The translations under genes and the position numbers were made by a program. A DNA stretch of 29,111 nucleotides from Spirochaetota bacterium (GTDB lineage: Bacteria; Spirochaetota; Spirochaetia; DTKZ01): positions 1-29,111 of the forward strand of contig JAKQWJ010000126.1 in the NCBI GenBank assembly GCA_029562045.1, given 5' to 3'. This document shows positions 22,934 through 29,111 of the stretch, in pieces (positions within the stretch are counted from its first letter, which is position 1; each line of letters opens with the position of its first letter). The notes beneath the pieces are model-generated. The model made no database searches. It worked only from the letters and a program-made list of their open reading frames with translations, and was not told the DNA's origin.

Positions 22934-24211
22934 ATGATTTCGATTCTTTTCATTTCCATGTTCGTGCTGCTTCTCATCGGGGCCCCCATCGCCATCGTCC
23001 TGGGAGGGTCGTCGACGCTGTGGGTCTACCTGACCCGGGCCGTCCCCGATTTCACGATTCTGCACCGGATGGTGAACGGAGTGGACAGCTTTCCCCTGCT
23101 GGCGATTCCCTTCTTCATCATGGCGGGGACTCTGATGAACGAGGCGGGGCTGACGAATCAGATTTTCGACTTCGCCCGGGCGGTGGTGGGCTGGCTTCCC
23201 GGGGGCCTGGGGCATGTGAACGTCGGGGCCAGCGTCATCTTCGCCGGAATGTCCGGGGCGGCGGTCGCCGACGCCGGGGGGCTGGGCACCATCGAAATCA
23301 AGGCCATGAACGACGCCGGCTACGATCTGGACTTCTCCATCGGCGTCACCGCGGCCTCCTCCACCATCGGCCCCATCATCCCCCCGAGTCTCCCGATGGT
23401 CATCTACGGCGTCATGGCTTCGGCGTCCATCGGCAAGCTGTTCATCGCCGGCTTCGTGCCGGGGCTGCTCATGGCTCTGGGGCTGTCGCTGTCGGTGGCG
23501 TATTACGCGAAAAAACGCAACTATCCCCGGGACGCCGCCTTTTCGGTGAGGAGGCTCGGGTCCTCCTTCATCAAGGGGCTTCCCGCGCTGATGACGCCCA
23601 CCATCATCATCGGCGGGATCATGAGCGGTATTTTCACCCCCACCGAGGCGGCCATCGCTGCGGTGGTCTACGCCCTCGTGCTGGGGCTGGTCTACCGGAC
23701 ACTCACCTTCAAGAGCTTCGTCAAGATCAGTCTGGAAACCGCCGAGACCACCGCCATCATCCTGCTCATCGTGGCCGGGGCTTCGATCTTCGCGTGGGTG
23801 CTGACGGCGAACCAGGTGACGGAAAAGTTCGCCACCCTGATGCTGGGCATATCCAACAACAAGATCGTCATTCTGCTGATCATCAACGCCATTCTGCTGG
23901 TGGTGGGCTGCTTCATGGAGACCATCGCCGCCATCACCATTCTGACGCCGGTGTTTCTACCGGTGATGGCGAAATTCGGTGTGGACCCCATACATTTCGG
24001 GGTCATCATGGTTCTGAACCTGATGATCGGGCTGCTGACGCCTCCGGTGGGAATGGTCCTCTTCGTTCTCGCCCGGGTGGCGAAGGTTCCCTTTGAGCGC
24101 TGCGCCAAGGCGACCTTTCCCTTTCTGCTGCCGCTGATGGTGGTGCTTCTCCTCATCACTTTCATAGAGCCCCTGTGCATGTGGCTTCCGGGTGTTCTCT
24201 TCTCCAAATGA
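22934..24211 (+). CDS. dctM: TRAP transporter large permease subunit
   Basis: 425 residues with about 12 helices. It has FPLLAIPFFIMAGTLMNEAG (near 52-71), a GMSGAAVADAGGLGTIEIKA segment near residue 105, TAASSTIGPIIPPSLPMVIY near residue 140, and GIMSGIFTPTEAAIAAVVYA. These are hallmark DctM motifs. It is the sodium-driven transport subunit of the inner membrane. GGGGAG is upstream of the ATG. It ends the operon; no clear terminator follows, only repeat sequence. Confidence 0.94.
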   Translation: MISILFISMFVLLLIGAPIAIVLGGSSTLWVYLTRAVPDFTILHRMVNGVDSFPLLAIPFFIMAGTLMNEAGLTNQIFDFARAVVGWLPGGLGHVNVGASVIFAGMSGAAVADAGGLGTIEIKAMNDAGYDLDFSIGVTAASSTIGPIIPPSLPMVIYGVMASASIGKLFIAGFVPGLLMALGLSLSVAYYAKKRNYPRDAAFSVRRLGSSFIKGLPALMTPTIIIGGIMSGIFTPTEAAIAAVVYALVLGLVYRTLTFKSFVKISLETAETTAIILLIVAGASIFAWVLTANQVTEKFATLMLGISNNKIVILLIINAILLVVGCFMETIAAITILTPVFLPVMAKFGVDPIHFGVIMVLNLMIGLLTPPVGMVLFVLARVAKVPFERCAKATFPFLLPLMVVLLLITFIEPLCMWLPGVLFSK

Positions 24212-24610
24212 GGCCCGGGGGGATGAAGAAGAACGGATAAGCGCAAGCCGATCCTTTTCGACGCCCATGAGACCCTCCTGGATTATGAAATCCGGAGTGC
24301 GGGAGCTGGAGTCCACCTTCCGGGAGCCGGGACTGGACTGTCGGGGGGCTCGTGACCGGCGGTGTGAAGGAAGTCCGAAGGACGCGCTCCAGGTTGACCC
24401 CGACGGGTCTGCAGCATGTATCGTCCTGCGCGATCAGGGCGCGGAAGAGCCGGAACCCGGCATTTCCGCCCATGCCCTGGGGGCTTCCGGAAGGATCGCC
24501 GGGGGGACGGAGGCCAGGTAGCCGGAACCCGGCATTTCCGCCCATGCCTTGGGGGCTTCTGGAAGGATCGCCGGGGGGACGGAGGCCAGATCGGGCTGAG
24601 GGGACGGAGG
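24212..24610. other. Non-coding spacer between dctM and the rRNA methyltransferase
   Basis: A 399-bp stretch between two convergent genes with no believable gene. The first 240 bp show nothing recognisable; the short open frames are proline-, arginine- and glycine-rich and match no family I know. The rest (24449-24610) is a 69-bp duplication with GGGGACGGAGG cores, plus a third core at 24600-24610 that abuts the next gene's stop codon. Confidence 0.7.
24449..24589. repeat. Two 69-bp direct repeats, period 72 bp
   Basis: Copy 1 is 24449-24517 and copy 2 is 24521-24589. They differ at two positions, both C to T in copy 2. Each has a GGCAT/ATGCC mini-hairpin and finishes with GGGGACGGAGGCCAG. 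A truncated third core follows at 24600-24610. Both strands are open in some frames, but the translations (for example MGGNAGFRL) are low-complexity and unconvincing. Confidence 0.92.
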
Positions 24611-25780
24611 TCAGGGGCCGAGGCAGCGGGCGAATACCGCCTTAAGATAGCGGCCTTCGGGATAATCGGTGCGGAAGGGGTGATCGGGGGCGGCTCCGGC
24701 GATCCGGAAGATCTGCAGTTCCCGTTTCGCCTCCCCGGCGGCGTTGGACAGGACGCCCAGGAACTGCTGTTCACTCACCAGGCCGGAGCAGGAGCAGGAG
24801 ACCAGAAGCCCCCCGGGCTTCAAGGCCTCCATGGCCAGCCGGTTGATGTCGTTGTAAGTTTTCAGCGCCCGGGGGATCTCCTCCCGGACCCCCGCCAGCT
24901 TCGCCGGATCGAGGATGATCATGTCCACCCTTTCCCCTCCCCGTGTTTTCTCCCGGAGAAAATCGAAGCAGTCCCGATGCCGGTACTCCACGGAGGCGTC
25001 GTTCCGCCGGGCGTTTTTTTCCGCCACCGCCAGAGCTTTTTCGTCCAGGTCCACCGAAACGACCCTCTTCGCCCCGGCGCGGGCTGCGGAAATGCCGAAG
25101 CCTCCGGTGTAGCAGAACAGGTCCCAGACCTCCTTTCCGGCGGCCAGCCCCGCGGCGGCGATGCGATTGTCCCGCTGGTCCAGGAAGTATCCGGTCTTGT
25201 GCCCCGAGGACAGGTCCACCCCGATGGTCAGGCCGTTTTCCCGGATATCGACGGTGGTCGGCGGAGGATAACGGCGGGCGGGCCCGTCGAAGGGGACTCC
25301 TTCGTTTTTCTCCGTTTTGGGATCCGGACGGAAGGCGATCCGGCTGCCGGGATACAGTTTCTCCAGAGCTTCCGCGAAGAGAGGCGCCAGAGGGATGTAG
25401 CCGGCGCTGAAGGGTTCCATAACCAGAAGGCCGGCGAATTTGTCGATCACCAGGCCGGAAAAACCGTCGGCCTCGCCATGGATGAGCCGGTAACTGTCGG
25501 ATATCCGGGGGATCTGCAGGGTGTTCTCCCGGAACTCCTTGGCCGCCGTAAGGCGCCGGGTGATGAAATCCCCGTCGACGGCTTCCCGGGGGTCCCTGGT
25601 CAGGAGCCGAATGGCGATGGTCCGGCGGGGGTGATAGAAACCGCGGCCCGCGAAGTCTCCGTTCCGGGTCAGAACTTCGACAAGGGTCCCCGGATCGGGT
25701 CTCCGCCGGGGGTGCTGCACCATTTTGCTGAAAATCAGCGGGTGGCGGGTGTTGTATTCGGTTTTGAGGTGGATTTTCAC
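24611..25780 (-). CDS. Class I SAM-dependent rRNA methyltransferase (RlmI/YccW-like)
   Basis: 389 residues. The N-terminal 75 residues resemble a PUA RNA-binding domain (HPRRRPDPGTLVEVLTRNG, GRGFYHPRRTIAIRLLT). A middle domain contains SSGHKTGYFLDQRDNR. The Rossmann domain has WDLFCYTGGFGISAARAGAK and VVSVDLDEKAL for SAM binding, then LLVSCSCSGLV. It is related to RlmI, which makes m5C in 23S rRNA. The usual DPP(K) motif reads ILDPAKLAG here, an unusual Pro-to-Ala change near the active site. I chose the GTG at 25780: the first methionine lies farther in, and a TTGCAC/TATCAT promoter puts +1 on this GTG. The stop directly abuts a GGGGACGGAGG copy. Confidence 0.83.
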   Translation of the reverse strand: MKIHLKTEYNTRHPLIFSKMVQHPRRRPDPGTLVEVLTRNGDFAGRGFYHPRRTIAIRLLTRDPREAVDGDFITRRLTAAKEFRENTLQIPRISDSYRLIHGEADGFSGLVIDKFAGLLVMEPFSAGYIPLAPLFAEALEKLYPGSRIAFRPDPKTEKNEGVPFDGPARRYPPPTTVDIRENGLTIGVDLSSGHKTGYFLDQRDNRIAAAGLAAGKEVWDLFCYTGGFGISAARAGAKRVVSVDLDEKALAVAEKNARRNDASVEYRHRDCFDFLREKTRGGERVDMIILDPAKLAGVREEIPRALKTYNDINRLAMEALKPGGLLVSCSCSGLVSEQQFLGVLSNAAGEAKRELQIFRIAGAAPDHPFRTDYPEGRYLKAVFARCLGP

Positions 25781-25786
25781 CGGCCC

Positions 25787-25815
25787 ATGATAGCGAAAGA
25801 GGTCCCCCCGTGCAA
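25787..25815 (-). promoter_or_regulatory. Promoter of the rRNA methyltransferase gene, leaderless
   Basis: Minus strand: TTGCAC (25810-25815), a 17-bp spacer and TATCAT (25787-25792). +1 falls exactly on the GTG start at 25780. Confidence 0.55.
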
Positions 25816-25862
25816 GACAAGGGGGGGCTTGGGAGGCGCCCGAAGCGCCCGGGGAAGCGCCC

Positions 25863-25999
25863 GGGGACGGAGGTCCGGCTGGGGGAGGCTTTCCCCGGGG
25901 CGCTGGGGACGGAGGTTCGGCTGGGGGCGGTTTTCCCTGGGCGCCGGGGACGGAGGTTCGGCTAGGGGCGGCTTTCCCCGAGGCGCCCGGGGACGGAGG
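25863..25999. repeat. Four-copy ~42-bp repeat array upstream of rpoZ
   Basis: Units start at 25863, 25905, 25946 and 25989 (periods 42, 41, 43). Each opens with GGGGACGGAGGT, then (T/C)CGGCT-G-rich, CTTTCCCC and GGCGCC segments. The fourth is truncated after GGAGG, where it merges into the rpoZ -35 box. Two short CGCCCGGGGAAG copies lie just before (about 25836-25860). Confidence 0.9.
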
Positions 26000-26028
26000 T
26001 TGACAGGGACCCCCGTATTGTGTATAAA
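26000..26028 (+). promoter_or_regulatory. rpoZ promoter built on the last repeat copy
   Basis: TTGACA (26000-26005), a 17-bp spacer and TATAAA (26023-26028). +1 is at about 26034-26035, on the ATG, so the mRNA should be leaderless. The first T of TTGACA is the last base of the GGAGGT repeat core. Confidence 0.7.
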
Positions 26029-26033
26029 AGGCC

Positions 26034-26225
26034 ATGATCTTGCCGCTGGATCTTCTGAACAGCTACGAAAAGAACATTTACGAACTCACCTGCGCCGCTA
26101 TCCGCCGGGCCTATCAGATCACCATCGCCGGGGACGAAGAGGTGGAAGCGAACAACGGAAAGGTCGTTTCCGTCAGCATCAAACAGATCCTCACCAACAA
26201 AGTCGTTTTCAGACTGGAAGAATGA
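26034..26225 (+). CDS. rpoZ: DNA-directed RNA polymerase omega subunit
   Basis: 63 residues, typical of a short omega. The conserved helix reads YEKNIYELTCAAIRRAYQIT (11-30), corresponding to the family's 'N-R-F-x-L-x-x-x-A-x-x-R-A' pattern. VVSVSIKQILTNKVVFRLEE is the usual C-terminal strand-helix. Omega folds onto the beta-prime subunit and assists RNA polymerase assembly, and in many bacteria it forms part of a ppGpp site. It is immediately followed (15 bp) by miaA, a common pairing. The mRNA appears to begin at the start codon. Confidence 0.82.
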   Translation: MILPLDLLNSYEKNIYELTCAAIRRAYQITIAGDEEVEANNGKVVSVSIKQILTNKVVFRLEE

Positions 26226-26240
26226 GCGCCGGCGGGGCTC

Positions 26241-27152
26241 ATGAAAAAGCCTTTCGCCCTGCTCCTTTTCGGCCCCACGGGGGTCGGTAAAACCGAGCTC
26301 CTTCTGCGTCTGTTCGCCGGTCGTGCCGAAGTCATCAGCGCCGATTCCATGCAGGTTTACCGGGGCCTGGATATCGGCACGGCAAAACCCGACCCGGACC
26401 TTCTGCGATCTCTTCCCCACCATCTCATCGACATTCGGGATCCCCGGGAGCAGTACACCGTGGGGGATTTCGTGTCCTCCGCCGAGAAGCTGATCATCTC
26501 CATCGGGGACGGAGGCAAGATTCCCGTCGTCTCCGGCGGCACGGCTTATTACTTCCGCAACCTCATCTTCGGCCTGCCCCCCGCGCCGCCGGCGGACATG
26601 GGGGTCCGGGCCAGGCTCGAAGAGGAATGCGCCCTGCAGGGGACGGAGGAGATGCACCGGCGGCTCCGGAGGGAAGACCCCACGGCGGCGGACCGGATCT
26701 CCCCCCGGGACCGATACCGGATCCTTCGGGCTCTGGAGGTGCGGGACATTTCCGGTCGGCCCCTTTCCTCTTTTCCCGTTCCGGACAGTCCGCGGAAGGA
26801 CATGGACTTTCTTGTGGTGGGACTGACCCGGCCCCGGGAGGAACTCCACCGCCGCATCGATGAACGGGTGGAGGCCATGTTCCGCCGGGGCCTTCCGGGG
26901 GAGGTGGCGGGTCTCATGAGGAGGGGCTTCACCGACAACGATCCGGGCTTGAAGGGGATAGGCTACCGGGAGTTTTTTTCCCTCAAAAACGACGGCTGCC
27001 TGCGGCTCAAGGATGCCGCGGAACTCATCAAAACCGCTTCCCGGAGGTTCGCCAAGCGGCAGCTGACCTTTTTCCGGAGTCTCCCCGGGGTTCTGTGGGT
27101 CCACCCTGACGATGACGCCGAACTGAGCCGAATTTTCTCTCCCTTTTTCTGA
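26241..27152 (+). CDS. miaA: tRNA dimethylallyltransferase
   Basis: 303 residues. P-loop GPTGVGKT (11-18), SADSMQVYRGLDIGTAKPD (33-51) and HHLIDIRDPREQYTVGDF (60-77) are all MiaA signatures. GLKGIGYREFF, with the conserved Ile-Gly-Tyr, and RRFAKRQLTFFR near the C-terminus complete the family. It adds a dimethylallyl group to A37 of tRNAs reading UNN codons. It follows rpoZ by 15 bp with a GGCGGGG site. Two GGGGACGGAGG copies fall inside the gene (26505, 26639). Confidence 0.95.
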   Translation: MKKPFALLLFGPTGVGKTELLLRLFAGRAEVISADSMQVYRGLDIGTAKPDPDLLRSLPHHLIDIRDPREQYTVGDFVSSAEKLIISIGDGGKIPVVSGGTAYYFRNLIFGLPPAPPADMGVRARLEEECALQGTEEMHRRLRREDPTAADRISPRDRYRILRALEVRDISGRPLSSFPVPDSPRKDMDFLVVGLTRPREELHRRIDERVEAMFRRGLPGEVAGLMRRGFTDNDPGLKGIGYREFFSLKNDGCLRLKDAAELIKTASRRFAKRQLTFFRSLPGVLWVHPDDDAELSRIFSPFF

Positions 27153-27206
27153 GGCGGGGAGGGCCGGCGACCGAAACCGCCGCCGTCCATTTCTCTTTCC
27201 CGCGTC

Positions 27207-27234
27207 TTGTGATTTTCCCCCCTTCGATTAAACT
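27207..27234 (+). promoter_or_regulatory. Promoter of the GH13_18 phosphorylase gene
   Basis: TTGTGA (27207-27212), a 16-bp spacer and TAAACT (27229-27234). AGGAG at 27249-27253 precedes the ATG by 8 nt. Confidence 0.4.
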
Positions 27235-27261
27235 GATAGGGAGAAACGAGGAGAAACAGGG

Positions 27262-29013
27262 ATGAAAGAGCGGATCGCCGGATTGATTCATTTCATGTAC
27301 GGCCGGGAGGCCGGGGAGCCGGTTATCGAGGAACTCATGGACATTCTCGATGAGTTCAGGACGAAGCTGACGGCGCCGGAGGATTATGCCGGGGGTTTCC
27401 CGCTTTCGGAGAAGGACTCCTTCCTGATAACCTACGCCGATCAGTTCCGGGAAGCGGGGCGGCCCCCCCTGGCTACGCTGAAGGATTTTCTGGACACCTA
27501 TCTCCATGGCCTGGTCGAAGGTGTTCATATCCTGCCCTTTTTCCCCTCCACCGGGGATGACGGGTTTTCGGTGGCGGATTTCCAGGCCGTCGATCCGGAT
27601 TGGGGGACCTGGCAGGACATCGAGGATATCGCCGGGGAGTACGGGCTCATGATGGATCTGGTGCTGAACCACGTGTCGAAATCCAGCCGCTGGTTCCAGG
27701 GATTTCTCCGGGACGAGGAGCCCTACCGGGATTATTTCATCACCGTTCCCCCGGGGACCGATGTTTCCGGGGTGTTCCGCCCCCGCACTCACCCTCTCCT
27801 GACGGAATTCGACACGGCTGCGGGGAGGAAGCTGGTCTGGACCACCTTCAGCGAAGACCAGGTGGACCTCAATTACGCGAACCCCCGGGTTCTGCTGGAG
27901 ATGATCCGGGTATTTCTGTTTTATGTGGAAAAGGGAGCCCGGGCGATCCGGCTCGATGCGGTGGCCTTTCTCTGGAAGGAGCCGGGCACCCCCTGTCTGC
28001 ACCACCCGAAGACTCATGGGGCGGTCAAGCTTCTCCGGGCCATCGTCCAGGAGGTCTGCCCCTGGGTGATACTGATCACCGAAACGAATGTTCCCCACCG
28101 GGAGAATCTTTCGTACTTCGGAGAAGGGGACGAGGCCCATCTGGTCTACCAGTTTGCGCTGCCGCCCCTTCTCCTGCACGGCTTCATGAAGGGCGATTCG
28201 AGCTTCCTGCAAGGCTGGGCCCGGGATATCCGCTCACCCGGTCCCGGAATGTCCTTTTTCAATTTTTGCGCCTCCCACGACGGCATCGGTGTATTGCCCG
28301 CCCGGGACATCCTTCCGGAGGAACAACTGGCCTCCGTCTATTCCGCCGTGCAGGCCCGGGGCGGGCTCATCAGCCACAAATCAACGGCCCAGGGGAACAT
28401 ACCCTACGAGCTGAACATCAACTGTTTCAGCGCAATTTCCGAACCGGAGCTGTCCGGGCCCCTGCGGGTCAGGAAGTTCATCGCCTCCCAATCCATTCTT
28501 CTGGCCATGCCCGGGGTGCCGGGAATATACGTTCACAGCCTCATCGGTTCGGAAAACTGGATCCAGGGCGTCCGGGAGTCGGGAATGAATCGCAGGATAA
28601 ACCGGCAGAAACTGGACTACGGGAAGGTCCAGGACGAATTGTCCACCCCCGACACGATCCGGGAGAGGATCTTCGCGGGATTCGAAATTCTTCTGATGGC
28701 CCGGATCGCCGAACCGGCTTTTCACCCCCTGGCGGCATCCCGCGTGGTTCCCACGGCAGGAAATGTATTCGCCCTCCTTCGGATCCGGAGGGATCAGGAC
28801 GGTCCCGGCCGGGTTCTCTGTCTGGCGTCCCTGTCGCCGAAGGATGCGGAGGTCTCCTTTTCCGCCCGGGAACTGGATATGAACGGGGAGCGCCTGTTCA
28901 CCGACATCATAAGCGGGGACGTGGTTTACCCCTCCTGGGAGGCGGAAAACAGGTTTTCCATGACCCTGGGGCCCTTCGAGGCGCTATGGCTCCGTTACGG
29001 GACGGGAGATTAG
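27262..29013 (+). CDS. GH13 subfamily 18 glycoside phosphorylase (sucrose/glucosylglycerate phosphorylase-like)
   Basis: 583 residues. A TIM barrel has VEGVHILPFFPSTGDDGFSV (86-104), DLVLNHVSKSSRWF (132-145), the nucleophile D232 in RAIRLDAVAFLWKEPGT, the acid/base E274 in LITETNVPHRENLSYFGEG, and D340 in NFCASHDGIGVLPARDI. The C-terminal beta-domain is short. These phosphorylases use phosphate to cleave alpha-glucosides such as sucrose, sucrose-6-phosphate, glucosylglycerol or glucosylglycerate into glucose-1-phosphate. The LWKEPGT and SHDGIGV stretches and the 583-residue length favour the glucosylglycerate type over true sucrose phosphorylase (about 490-510 residues). The enzyme lets the cell use a compatible solute with little ATP. 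It has no nearby sugar transporter and its stop overlaps a convergent gene. Confidence 0.82.
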   Translation: MKERIAGLIHFMYGREAGEPVIEELMDILDEFRTKLTAPEDYAGGFPLSEKDSFLITYADQFREAGRPPLATLKDFLDTYLHGLVEGVHILPFFPSTGDDGFSVADFQAVDPDWGTWQDIEDIAGEYGLMMDLVLNHVSKSSRWFQGFLRDEEPYRDYFITVPPGTDVSGVFRPRTHPLLTEFDTAAGRKLVWTTFSEDQVDLNYANPRVLLEMIRVFLFYVEKGARAIRLDAVAFLWKEPGTPCLHHPKTHGAVKLLRAIVQEVCPWVILITETNVPHRENLSYFGEGDEAHLVYQFALPPLLLHGFMKGDSSFLQGWARDIRSPGPGMSFFNFCASHDGIGVLPARDILPEEQLASVYSAVQARGGLISHKSTAQGNIPYELNINCFSAISEPELSGPLRVRKFIASQSILLAMPGVPGIYVHSLIGSENWIQGVRESGMNRRINRQKLDYGKVQDELSTPDTIRERIFAGFEILLMARIAEPAFHPLAASRVVPTAGNVFALLRIRRDQDGPGRVLCLASLSPKDAEVSFSARELDMNGERLFTDIISGDVVYPSWEAENRFSMTLGPFEALWLRYGTGD

Positions 29014-29111
29014 GACCTGGGGCCGGAAAGCCGCCTCTTCGCGTCCGATGCGGCTTCCTGGAGGGTCAAACCCTCGCGGGTTTCCCGCCGTTCCAGGTCC
29101 CGGAGGCTGAC
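29010..29111 (-). CDS. Partial C-terminal end of an unidentified gene
   Basis: On the minus strand the right edge opens into a frame of 33 codons that ends at a TAA (29010-29012). The tail reads LRDLERRETREGLTLQEAAS and continues DAKRRLSGPRS, charged and helix-like. The TAA overlaps the phosphorylase stop by the same 4-bp arrangement seen at two other convergent pairs, which supports a real gene. The family is unknown. Confidence 0.45.
   Translation of the reverse strand, partial: VSLRDLERRETREGLTLQEAASDAKRRLSGPRS

Noticed and set aside
24192..24521. Small gene after dctM
   Set aside because: It overlaps the dctM end, crosses a 72-bp direct repeat, and its translation matches no family and has biased composition.
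27153..27200. Intrinsic terminator after miaA
   Set aside because: CGGCG/CGCCG pairing exists but the stem is short and no U-run follows directly, so I could not support it.

Overview
This 29.1 kb window is dense, GC-rich (about two thirds G+C) bacterial chromosome. It holds 23 complete genes and two partial genes at the edges. I see no rRNA, tRNA, insertion sequence, phage gene or CRISPR array. The gene set points to an anaerobe with a periplasm and lipoproteins. Indicators are NADH-dependent ferredoxin:NADP+ oxidoreductase (NfnAB), a ferredoxin-thioredoxin reductase catalytic chain, a TRAP transporter and a glycoside phosphorylase. Tandem cyclic-nucleotide-binding domains, a barrel/transglutaminase/TPR envelope protein, a relaxed lipobox and a TRAP binding protein whose signal peptide ends FAGG-EKE fit a high-GC member of the Spirochaetota. 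That placement is an inference from style, not proof.

Layout. Positions 1-658: partial B12-binding radical SAM gene (minus). 738-2871: GPH-type sugar:cation symporter overlapping recO. 2930-6388: nfnA and nfnB (ATGA-coupled), then a dihydroorotate-dehydrogenase-like flavoprotein. 6452-9016: a tightly overlapped trio of FMN-binding pyridoxamine-oxidase-like protein, TM-type nitroreductase, and a (p)ppGpp synthetase domain fused to TPRs. 9013-10743 (minus): speD-speE for spermidine. 10917-15949: a large LVIVD-propeller lipoprotein and a barrel/transglutaminase/TPR protein. 16215-18801: glyA and a double-cNMP-domain protein. 18798-20116 (minus): rlpA, a glutaredoxin and the ferredoxin-thioredoxin reductase catalytic chain. 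20360-24211: pirin and the TRAP transporter dctPQM. 24611-25780 (minus): a 23S rRNA methyltransferase-like gene. 26034-29013: rpoZ, miaA and a GH13_18 phosphorylase. 29010-29111 (minus): the tail of another gene.

The most unusual material is in the spacers. Four separate non-coding repeat arrays (before glyA, between rlpA and pirin, after dctM, and between the rRNA methyltransferase and rpoZ) have different periods (14, 31, 72 and about 42 bp). All contain the same 11-mer core GGGGACGGAGG. I count 18 exact copies of the core in the window, both strands together: 10 in spacers and 8 inside genes. Next to rpoZ the last copy runs straight into a near-consensus promoter and supplies its -35 box.

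Two further patterns recur. Several genes have a -10 box positioned so that transcription should begin at or within a few bases of the start codon, which suggests leaderless mRNAs. Three convergent gene pairs overlap by exactly 4 bp through their stop codons, with no terminator between them.
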